Shown here: positions 43,601 through 55,600 of the stretch, one piece after another
Layout: each line of letters opens with the position of its first letter
Position numbering within the stretch: the stretch's first letter is position 1
Source: Trogon surrucura
Taxonomy: Eukaryota; Chordata; Aves; Trogoniformes; Trogonidae
DNA: 64,000 nt
Assembly (NCBI GenBank): GCA_020746105.1
Contig: CM036618.1
Span: 16,413,001-16,477,000, forward strand
Direction: 5' to 3'
Notes under the pieces: model-generated
The model's database searches: none
What the model saw: only the letters and a program-made list of their open reading frames with translations
What the model was told of the DNA's origin: nothing
Position numbers and translations under genes: made by a program

Positions 43601-46600
43601 TGGGAATGTCCAGCAACCTGCCAAAGCCACAGGTAGAAATATTTGTTCAACAGAAGTTGAACAGAAAATGTTTTCAAGTAGATCAGTCATTGATAACTTT
43701 TGTAAATCATCATCTGCCTAAGCCAGATTTAGCAATAACTTCTACCTGAAATAAGCTTTTGCCCTCATCACCTATATTTAACTCTGTGAGGGCTACTGGA
43801 AAATTAGTTTGTGCTTACACCGCACAGAGCACAGAGGTGAGGCCTAGTAACGATTAAGCAGTTCTAAGTTGTCCACTTGTTCTGAAAAGTTCTCAGAGAA
43901 CATTTTACAAATTTATTTTTTGTTTTTCCTTTTAAGTCAGACTACCATCTTTCACCCCAGCTCCTCTGAGTCAGACTAAAGAGTTCTTTCTTGCAAGCTC
44001 CAGCCAACACTGTTCTTCATCCCCTTCGTTCTGACCAACTGACAAGAGCCGTTGCTCCGTTAATACAGCCCAGCCCTGTCATCACAGACAGAACGCAGCA
44101 TGATCTTGTAATTCCGATGCAATAAATTGCAGATTGAGTAACACAGGAGAACTCAAACCTTTCACCATCCTCCTTTCTCTGAATGCCCTGTTCATGTGCC
44201 ATGGCCCGAGGCAGCAGCTGACAGAGGGGGCAGCTTGTTTCATAAACAAGCTGCATTAAATATTCTTCCATACATTATAGAGAGGACAAAGGTCAGGGGA
44301 GTCGGGGCAGCCATAAGGTGACTCAATATATCTATGTCATAGGATTGATTTCACAAGAGAATTAGAAATCGATGCCTGGAGTTTAGGGGCTAAAAGCCTT
44401 TCACCTTTAGGTCACCAGTTCACATCCAGCTCCGTTCAGTAGCAACTTAAGGCTTTTGCCCTCTGAAGATTGTTTAATCAGAAGGTCTTTGATTGTATCT
44501 GGTATTTTATCATATGCATTTGCCTGAATTTGCTCACATCACAATGATCGATTCCCCATAATTTAAAAAGCTTTTCCACAGTAGGGACCTTGTGCTCAGA
44601 AGAGAGACCTTGGACAAAAAGGGTATGAAACCTGACCTACCTTCCCACTGGGGAAATGGTTCCCTTGGAACAACAGCGAGCTTGTGCTGAGGATAACGAG
44701 AGGACTTCAGGATGGAAGGATATCCATCTAACATTTCATAATCTAATCTTTGATAAATTGGCAGAAAGTTTTCTTCCTGTTTCTCTTTTAAATGAATAAC
44801 AAGCTTTTAATTAATCTGAATATTTTTGTGGAAAGTTGGCAGCTTGCTTAAACAAAGAATGATTATATTTTCAAGTTCTCAGTAAAAGTATTTCTTCTTT
44901 TCAGTTCTAGTCAATAAAAAGCACACAAACACTGACAATGCTTCATGTTTTCCCCACCTATTCTGTACCATTCCATGTGAAGACTGAAGTCCTAAATTTA
45001 AAAAAAAAAAAAAAATGAAATCAATATGGTCAAGCTGGAGAGCTCCATTTTATGAAAACTCACTACTATTATAAAAGTCCAATAGAACATCGCACGTTTT
45101 AACAGAAGCAGCCACAGGATTTTATACTATAATGTTTTTTTACCTTACACACAGCTTGAAATGCAAGCAAACTAATCTATTTCTCTGTCATTCTGACCTC
45201 AGGAACCCACTGAAAAAAAAAAAAAAAAGGATTTCTTATTCCCTGCTAGGAAAGTGGGCAGCTGCTTGGTCTTTTGGTAAAGAAAATGATGGGTGAATAG
45301 CTGCTTTGTTTATCATGAGAGACTCTCCTTGAGAGTGAGAACTGGGAAAAAAACAAAAGAGAAAAAACCTCTGGGAGTGGTATGTTGGCTGCTTTTATCA
45401 GGAAACAATAAATATCACACTATCACAGCAGTGCTTCCTCCATCTAATCATTCCTTTATGTCATATAAACCCCAAGAAACAATTTCCTAAAAGCAAAAAG
45501 CTGAATCTGTTTTGCAGAGCAGTTAAATCTATGATCTAACTTGATTAACAGAATCATATAAGGTACATGCTCAGGCATGTTTTCAAAAAATATAGTCTTT
45601 TCCAGAAAATTGTTTTGTGAGGTTTTTTTCCTATGGAATAATATGTCGGTTGTAAAAACAAAGCAAAAAACAACCTCCAGCAGAAATGACTTTCAAATCA
45701 CAAGCACATATGCCTTGATGGTGGGGCAACTTATTAGCATAATCAATAAATTGGCACGTGCCCCAGAGGCACATCAACAGCCCCTAATGGGAACAAGACC
45801 GTAAGGCAAAAGCTGGCCCAGAACCTACCAAGACATTTCCTGTTTTCTTCTGGAATTTTTGTACACTTCACAGTCATCTTCAGAAATATATGCAGGCAGA
45901 CCAAAAGAAATCAGGAAACTATTGGTTACTACATTAATGCCTTTCCCCTTCAAATAAATTGTTTTGGAAAAAATCTCCAGTGCTGAGTAACAGCTGTCTA
46001 CAAAAACGCAGTATACTAAGAGAAAAAGCATGAAATTAAGCAAAAACGGTGGGGTTGAAAGGTTGCAAGTGATGTGCCTGTATCACCAATAAGCCTTACC
46101 CAAAGTGTGGGATATACTCTAACTCGCGATGACAGCTCATTTCAATTCAAAATAAACCCAATTCAATTTCCCTCTAAACTTAACAAAGCTTGAAGGCGCC
46201 ACTTCCCCCGTTGTTTCAAACAACGTGATTAAAGGAAAACAGCCTAAACTAAGAATACCAAAAGCAAGACTTCGATCCGTACTTTAAAAGCAAGACAATA
46301 AAAAGAGCTTCCCTTCTTCATATGAAATGTTTTCAACTTAAATCTATCACAAGACAGAGGTTACTGTGTTATACCAACAGACTAGAGAATTTAAAGCAGG
46401 AATGGTTCTGTCTTTTATCTCACTATGTGTCTGAAACTGTGACACTATTCATGTCTGCTTCTAATTTTATTTACTCTGATCTGACCTGCATCAGTGTATG
46501 AAAACTGGAATCAAACGACCATTTCTATCTACCATATGCTGTCCTCACATCAATAAGATATATTGTGGTCTTTTATTAGATTAGGGACCAGGAACAATAA

Positions 46601-49600
46601 TTTGTTTCCAGGTTCCAGATCAAGACTTTGGATCTTGAAGTATATGAGTTTGTTCATATTTAAGCTTATTATAGAAAACACAGAAGTCATCCTAGAGAAT
46701 TACTCAAATTCTTTGCAAAAGAATGTGGTTCACTGCTGTTTAAGTATGTAACAACAGCCAAAAATAAGCATTTCAATGGTTTCAGGAAACTAAAATGTAT
46801 TAAATAAGTAAGCTGAGGATGCAAGTAGCACAAAAACCTCCCAGTTATGTTCCTGTGGCCTTTTTCTGTTCTTGTTTAGCATGCAATTAACAAATACACT
46901 ACTTCCTCTCTGCTAACAGCCTAAGGAGCTTAAGCTGTTAATAGTGCCAGCACTGAATGACTTGAGTGGTACAACATTCCTGTCTTTATCTTTAAAATGA
47001 CAACACGTGGGTGATTTACAGCCCTCTTAATTCTTTTACAATCACTGGTTAAACGCACTGTGACCAATCCAACCCTACAAGATCACATGAGGAAAGAAAC
47101 TACTGTACATAGAATTACATTATGCACCTTCACACTGCAATGTCATCCCAAATGCCTTGAAGAATTGCTCAAACTGAGATAACAACTGTGTTCACGTCAT
47201 ATCCCTCAGTGTTTGTGACAGAAAACTGTTAGAAGACACAACAAATGTTTTCTTTTTGGTATTTAAAGCTCAGACTGGTTCAGAGATATATATGACGCAG
47301 TACTTTCTGGTTAACTAAGAAAATAATATGTAAGAACCTGAGAGTGTCTGGTTAAAAAAAAAAAAAAAAATCTCCCTCTGATGACATACCACTTTTCTCA
47401 ATATAAAAACTAATTCCTCTCAAGGCCTGAAAGTTCCACTTGACAGACCTACAGTCTGTCTATGTCAGCATCCGGAAAGCTAAAGCAGGGATGGGCAGCA
47501 GTTCAACTAGTCCAGCTACCAGATGTGCAATTCCAGCAAATAGGACAGAAATGGATGGGACAACATTCCACCTTGGCCTAACGGATAGAAGGTGATGAAG
47601 CATTTCTAAGGAACTGGCTCACGATGTATCCTTCCAAAGCAAACACAGCCAGCTCTGAGCTGTTACCTTGTGCATCACCATCGAGCATTTCTGTAGATGT
47701 GGAATGAAAATAAGATCTGCTGCACTCACTCTGTAGAAAAAGGTTAGCTATAAATCGTAGCCCGCAGAAGAATCCACTTACTGCAATCACAGACACTTAC
47801 CCAGCAGGGCATTGCGCCCATTGTCATCTGGCAGGAATCTTTTATCCACAGCGCACACTAAAAGGTGATCAGGTAAATTTGGTGACTTTGCACCAACAAG
47901 TAAAAACCCTGATGGTACCTCGATATGTTCATTGGAAATTGAAACCAGTCTCAAATCTTTACCAGCCTGGCAGAAACCTAGAAAAAAATCAATTCAACAC
48001 ATTTTAAGCTGACAGGATTTTTTTTTGTTTAATACTTACAATTGTCTTCTTTAAGGACTTCCTATATTTTTAATGAAAAACAAATTTGTATCCTTCGAGG
48101 TCAATGGAAACCAAGAGATAATTTTCTCCCCCGCCTTTTGGTCAGCCATAAACAAATGCTACCAGTACAATCATAGAATGGCCTAGGTTGGAAGAGGCGT
48201 TAGAGATCATCAAATCCAACCTCCCTGTCACAGGTAGGGACGCCTCTCAACTAGATCAGGCTACTCAAGGCTCTGTCCAACTTGGACTTGAACACCTCCA
48301 GGGAGGGGGCACTGACAACTTCTCTGGGCAATTTATTCCAAAGTCTTGCCACCCTCATACTGAAGAATTTTCTTCTAAGATCTAATCTAAATCTACTCTC
48401 CTTTAACTTAAACCCATTTCCTCTTGTCCAACACAAACAAAAATCTGAAAATGTAAAGTGAAGTTTCTCCTGATGTTATTTTGCAACCTACAGATTTGTG
48501 GGACTACTTACTAACAGTATCACGACCTGGGTCAAACATTCAGAAATGGAGATAACTGTTCTCAGTATGTGGTGAATTTCACTGGCTTTTCCTGCATTTT
48601 TAAATACGTTTTACAGCAACAGTGAATGAGGTACACATTAAATAGAAATAAGCAATGACAGAGACATTCACTTTAGCCAGCGCCACGTCTGCAAACTCAA
48701 CCTTTTAAAGGTCGCGTTGCCTAAGAGAACAGAAGCTCTGTCCTTGTGCCAGGCATTCCAATCCAATCCTTATCTGACACACTGGGCAAAGACTCTGTCA
48801 AATGTAAGAGCAACCAAGAGCAATCCAACTTTATCTGGCAGGTAATGAACACTGACATTTTTAGGATTTCTATATCGTATAGATTATCTCATTCTGATGA
48901 ATTATATAGAAAATGGCCCCAAAGGCAAAAGCCTTCTGACAGCACATTTAGTGCCTTTCTTACCATCAGTAGTGCAACATCCTTCTGGGGGAGGCTTCAT
49001 CTGATAAGAAACAGGTGGACTACTTGATTCTGAGCCTTCTTCCTCCTCCTCTTCTTCTTCTTCCTCATTATCTGCTCTGCTGCCTGCTACAAATAATCAT
49101 AGCATAAATGACTTAGACAACAGAAAATGCTGGCCACAAACCAATGAATGAACAGGGTGACCCAGTTACAGAAAGTACTACAGCAAACTGGATTCTCTCC
49201 TCTTAACAATGACTTTACTGTTGCCAACTCTTAAGATATTTGTTGTTTCCTTAAAGCTTACAATAGAATGTCTTCCATCAAAAAAAAAAAAGCTTTTAGC
49301 TCCTGTGCAAATAAAAGTTCAAAAGTATGACCCAGCTGCACCTGAGAAAGCAAAAAAAAAAACCTAAAGGACAAATAAAAAGAAGTCTCAATTTCTCAAT
49401 TTATTATTTTCTAAATCTTATTATTTTTAAGCTAACCTTATGATTTTTAGAGGCCTAACTCCTGGTGTTCAAACTCCTGCTGATGGCAACAGCGTAACTC
49501 TATCCTTTGTTTATAATATTAACAGCCAGTATAAATCCAAAGTCATTACTTCTTAGTGCTTTAGAATGTCCTGGCTACAGTCCAAGTGCAGATTTTACTA

Positions 49601-52600
49601 ATTAGCTATTGACCATGTCCTTGATGTTGTACAGGAAAACTGAAGAAACGGTTCCTGCTTCAGGCTCACCACAGATGAAGCCACGATAAGAACACCTAAT
49701 TCTCAGGCCGTCTGTCTCCCACCAGAATGTAGAGCTCTGAGAAAAGCACTGCTGCTCCCTGCACAGCGTCAAGGAAAGGCAGATGTCTAGGAAGACGATT
49801 CACAGCAGCCCATGCAGGGACTGTGCTAGTCTCGGAGGCAATATCAAACGCTGGAGATAAGAATTTATGATGCAAGCTTCATTTTTAAGAGGGTTTCAAG
49901 GTGTCTCTTCTTCAGATCCTCTGCTGTACGCCCCTTTCCTGGTGCACTGACTACCTAAATCAGCATTTTTAACCGATAGCTTGCTTGTTAAGAGAATTCA
50001 CCTGCATATTACTGGTGTATGTTTCAACCTTCCAGCTAGGGACTGCTTCTTTCCTTCTCTCCATCCCCAGGACAGTAATTTTTTCATGCATAATTCAACA
50101 GCTCCAGCAAAACATACTGAGCACTGACTCCATCCCTTCTTATGGCTCAGACACATCCATGGCAAATGGGAAAAAGCTGGCAAGCAGTGGGGTGCAGCTA
50201 AATGCTGGAGAACACTTCTATGAAACACTTCTAGGACAATTTCAGACCAGATCCAGCCTTACATACAGCAGAGGTAGGGCACAAGTACCAAGTGACCACA
50301 CTTAGGTCACACAAGTACTAAGTGACCACACTTAGGGCTTACGTCTCAGGCATCTAGCTTCTTGGCTTCTGTGGGGACCCATCTGCAGCAAACAGAAAGA
50401 AACAAACACAAAAAAACACTGGCAAAATCGAGTGGTGAAGGGCTTGAGGCTCAGCGAGAAGCTGAACAGCTGTCTGGACTTGGGCAAATAAAATAGCAGT
50501 TAGGCTCCGACATTATTCTGTTGATCCAGATTTTAGTCTTGAAACAGAAAAACAATGAATGACACAGCAGCCACCCTCCAAAGCTCAGTGTCAACTGGAC
50601 ATACTGTCTTTGCTTCCACTGACTTTGGATCAGGCACTCAGAATCTCTTAGGACATTCGTGATTCTCCTTATGATATCATTTTATTTTATTGACAAATTA
50701 TTGTAGACTCAGCTATAGGATAAATATGAAGTGGGGAGGAAGCTGAAGAAAGTAAATCTGGAGTTTGACAATTTGTCTCTAAAGGTTATTAAGACTTACA
50801 CCCCAGTCTAGTCCTGGTGCACACAGGTAAGGACAGAACGTGGCACACAACTGTTTTATGGGCATAGTCTAAAGACAAAAAAGCTGAAAGTGAACGGAGG
50901 GAAAAGTGAAGCTGTCCATCTTTCCTTTTTGAGTCAAGTGTAAGCTATGTGTTATGACTTAATCCTGACTAACATCTAAATGCAATGCAAAAGGAGTGAG
51001 TGTGGGTGTCCTCTCCTTCCCCAGCCATAAAGTCATTTCCCTCCTGTTTGTGCCAGCTCTGACACTTACTGGAGCCTGTCCCAAGCCATCCCAGCTTGCC
51101 AGCCCAGCAGAAAACTAAGCCAACAAGTGACTAGCTTTTTTTACTGAGTTTATGTATTAAAATGAGCTCAGTGGAAGACACAACAAATGCCAAAATTGAT
51201 GAAAAGGGAGAAAATGGTAATGTGGCCAGGAGGAGTGTGAGGAGCAGGATGTGGGATTTTCCTCTTTGGGAAGTAGTAAACTGTCAGGTTTGTTCAGTCA
51301 TGACAGGTAATAATTTTCACATTAAAAAATAAAAATAATAGTAATAAAAAAATAGAGACAAGAAATGGGAGTGGAAAGTAAGAAACAGCCAAGCTACATC
51401 ATTTTTTAGATCAAAAATGAAAAGAGTACAAGAGCAAATATGTACCTATAATACACAAGAATCAGCTGTTGTCACTTGTAAAGGGCATCATCAAGGTTTC
51501 TGCTGCTTGTGTTAAAAAAGATCGACAGTTTCTGCTTCCATTTTACTTTTAAAGGAGGGCCTGTACAAAGGACTCTATGTCTGTGTATGTCTGTTCCACA
51601 CTTTCTGTTCTTACATAATCTCAAAAGAACACAAAAACCAAGCACTCAAAACCAGAGACAAGATGGTGACAGCAGAGGACTCACAACTGTAGTTCTTATG
51701 TTGTGTGTTACAGAACTGGGCAGTCAGCTGATGTAATTTGGTTTATCTCCATTAAACCAACAGACATACTGTAAAGATTTTGTCCTTATTTTATTGAATT
51801 TAAATTTATTCATAGGTACCATAAACATCATTGTTTGCTTTAAGGAATTCTCTTCAATTCTCACAAAGGATTTATTAGGCCTTTATGTTATACAGCTGTG
51901 ATCAAGACATTTCAGATGCCAAATCCATCGAACTTCTTCTCTCCTCAAGGTACAAATTAGATATAAGTTCTGCAAATATTTCAATATGCATACAATTTTT
52001 TCTCAGCTGTACTATTCATAGGGCTGATACCGTGCACAAACTGATTGCAGCACCAGGGCTTAAATCAACAGCCACACAATCCATCCTGTCCTTAAGCAGA
52101 CAGCCTCCCTCAAACGCCTGCCAAGGAAAGAACCAGTTAACCACAGACATGAGGGAGCCGCAAAGTTCACACTAGAACACAGAGCTGGTATCAGAGCTGA
52201 ACACAACAACAAACACTCCACGAACCACCTCACTGCAGTGGAGCCAACGGCCACACCGCTGCTCCGCATCGCTTTGCCACGCCGAGCCCCTTCCTTTTCC
52301 CACTGAAGTCCCAGAGAGAGCAGCACTGGAGAACTTGGATGCTAACGGAAAAATAATGCTTGACATTAACTTCTGAAATCCGCTTCACAGCCCTTCAGGA
52401 CAAACAGAACACAGAGGCCTAAAAAACAGCACCCAAATGCATCTAAGAGCACAAGAGAAAATTATATTTTGTATTTGTGAAATAAGATGTGATTAGAGAA
52501 TCAAAACCATGAATGCGACTGTGATTCAAATGGGATTTTGATTTCAGAAGTGATGAATTAAGATTTAAAAGCTTTGCTGATTTACACATACTGCCTTCTA

Positions 52601-55600
52601 GGGACCAATCAAGCAATCTGGATATCCATAAATCCATGGGTCCAGACGGGATGCATCCACGGGTGCTGAGGGAGCTGGCTGATGTCATTGCTAGACCACT
52701 CTCCATCATCTTTGCCAAGTCTTGGGAGACGGGAGAGGTGCCTGAGGACTGGAGGGAAGCAAGTGTCACTCCAGTCTTCAAAAAGGGCAAGAAGGAGGAC
52801 CCAGGTAACTATAGACCGGTCAGCCTCACCTCCATCCCTGGGAAAGTGATGGAACGACTTATCCTTGGTGCCATCTCAAGGCATATCAGGGATAAGAGGG
52901 TCATTAGAGACAGTCAACATGGCTTCACCAAAGGGAAGTCGTGCTTGACTAACCTCATAGCCTTTTACGAGGATATAACAAGGTGGATAGATGATGGCCG
53001 AGCGGTGGATGTGGTCTACCTTGACTTCAGTAAAGCATTTGACACAGTCTCCCACAGCATCCTTGCTGCTAAACTGAGGAAGTGTGGTCTAGACTCTCGG
53101 GTAGTGAGGTGGACTGCGAACTGGCTGAGGGGAAGAAGCCAAAGAGTTGTGGTCAATGGGGCGGAGTCTGGTTGGAGGCCTGTATCCAGTGGAGTCCCTC
53201 AAGGGTCAGTACTGGGACCAGTATTATTCAATATATTCATCGATGACTTGGATGAGGGACTAGAGAGTACTATCAGCAAGTTTGCTGATGACACCAAGCT
53301 GGGAGGAGTGGCTGACACTCCAGAAGGCTGTGCTGCCATCCAGCGAGACCTGGACAGGCTGGAGGGTTGGGCGGGGAAAAATTTAATGAAATATAACAAG
53401 GGTAAGTGTAGAGTCTTGCATCTGGGTAGGAACAACCCCAGGTTTCAGTATAAGTTGGGGAATGACTTATTAGAGAGTAGTGTAGGGGAAAGGGACCTGG
53501 GAGTCTTGGTGGACAGCAGGATGACCATGAGCCAGCCATGTGCCCTTTTGGCCAGGAAGGCCAATGGCATCCTGGGGTGTATTAGAAGGGGGGTGGTTAG
53601 TAGGTCGAGAGAGGTTCTCCTTCCCCTCTACTCTGCCCTGGGGAGACCCCATCTGGAATACTGTGTCCAGTTCTGGGCCCCTCAGTTCAAGAAAGACAGG
53701 GAACTGCTGGAGAGAGTCCAGCACAGGGCAACTAGGATGATTAAGGGAGTGGAGCATCTCCCTTATGAGGAAAGGCTGAGGGAGCTGGGGCTCTTTAGTT
53801 TGGAGAAGAGGAGACTGAGAGGTGACCTCATTAATGTTTACAAATATATCAAGGGGGAGTGTCACGAGGATGGAGCCAGGCTCTTCTCGGTGACAACCAC
53901 TGATAGGACAAGGGGTAATGGGCTGAAACTGGAACATAAGAGGTTCTGCTTAAACTCGAGAAGAAACTTCTTCTCATTGAGGGTGACGGAACACTGGAAC
54001 AGGCTGCCCAGAGAGGTTGTGGAGTCTCCTTCTCTGGAGACATTCAAGATCTGCCTGGACACATTCCTGTGTAGCATAATCTAGGCGTTCCTGCTCTGGC
54101 AGGGGGATTGGACTTGATGATCTTTCGAGGTCCCTTCCAATCCCTAACATTCTATGATTCTATGATTCTATGATTCTATGATTCTAATAACTTGCAATCC
54201 AGTCCACAGATTTAATTCACAGTTCATATAGTAATAACTAGGCAAACAGAGATATGCAAAACATCAGGCCCAGTCAGCACGGGTTCATGAAGGGCAGGTC
54301 CTGTTTGACTAATCTGATCTCCTTCTCTGACAGGGTGACCTGCTTACAGGATGAGGGAAAGGCTGTGGATGTTGTCTACTTTGACTTTGGCAAGGCATTT
54401 GACACAGTTTCCCACAGCATTCTCCTAGAAAGGCTGGCTGTCCATGGCCTGAATGGGCATATTCTTGCCTGGATTAGGATTGGGTGGCCAGGTCCAAAGA
54501 GTTATGGTCAATGGAGTTAAATCCAGTGGGCGGCCGGTCACAAGTGGTGTCCCCCAGGTCTCAGTGCTGGGACCACTCCTGTTTAACATCTTTATCAATG
54601 ACCTGGGTGAGGGGATGGAGTGCACCCTTAGCAAGTTTACAGATGACAGAAAACTGGGAGGAAATGCCGATCTGCTGGAAGGCAGAGAGGCTCCTCAGAG
54701 AGATTTGGACAGGTTGGATCACTGGGCCAAGGCCAATTGCATGAAATTCATTAAGGCCAAATGCCGGGTCCTGCACCTTGGCCACAACAACCCCCAGCAG
54801 CGCTACAGGCTTGGGGAGGAGTGGCTGGAGAGTTGCCAGGCAAAGAGGGACCTGGGGGTGTTGATGGTCAGCCGGCTGAACAGGAGCCAGCAGTGTGCCC
54901 AGGTGGCCAAGAAGGCCAATGGCCTCCTGGCCTGTATTAGGAATAGTGTGGCCAGTAGGACCAGGGAAGGGATTGTGCCCCTGTACTTGGCACTGGTGAG
55001 GCCGCACCTCGAGTGCTGTGGCAGTTCTGGGCTCCACAGTACAGGAAGGACATCGAGGTGCTGGAGAAGGTGCAGAGAAGGGCAACCAGAATGATGAGGG
55101 GACTAGAGGGTAAGTCGTATGAAGAGAGGCTGAGGGAGCTGGGGCTGTTCAGCCTGAAGAAGAGGAGGCTGAGGGGAGACCGTTTTTACCTGAAAGGCAG
55201 CTGTAGTGAGACAGGTGTTGGCCTCTTCTCCCTAGTGAAGAGTGACAGGACATGAGAGAACAGGTTCGAGTTGCGCCAGGGGAAGTTTAGATTGGATATT
55301 GGGAAAAACTTCTTCACTGAAAGGGTGGTGAAGCATTGGAATGGGTTGCCGAGGGAGGTGGTGGAGTCACCATCCGTGGACGTGTTTAAGAAACGGAGGG
55401 CTGTGGCACTTCAGGAGATGGTTTAGTGTTAGGGTGGTGTAGGGCTGTGGGTTGGACTTGATGACCTTAAGGTCTTTTCCAACCTTCATGATCCTACGAT
55501 TATATGATCTTAACCTGCTTTCTATTGTATAGAGTTTTTAATGCACGTTTCTAGAAGGTTCCTGAACATGCAGCATTTTCAGATGTTTTCTGCAATTACA

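Larger units (their letters stand above)
41912..47800. other. GREB1 intron 3
   Basis: 5.9 kb without exons or recognisable transposons, unusually free of CR1. Has three A runs (near 45000, 45213 and 47354) and the possible receptor-binding motifs at 43219 and 44409. Confidence 0.75.

Noticed and set aside
53470-53937. 155-codon minus-strand open frame
   Set aside because: Antisense shadow of the intact CR1 frame.
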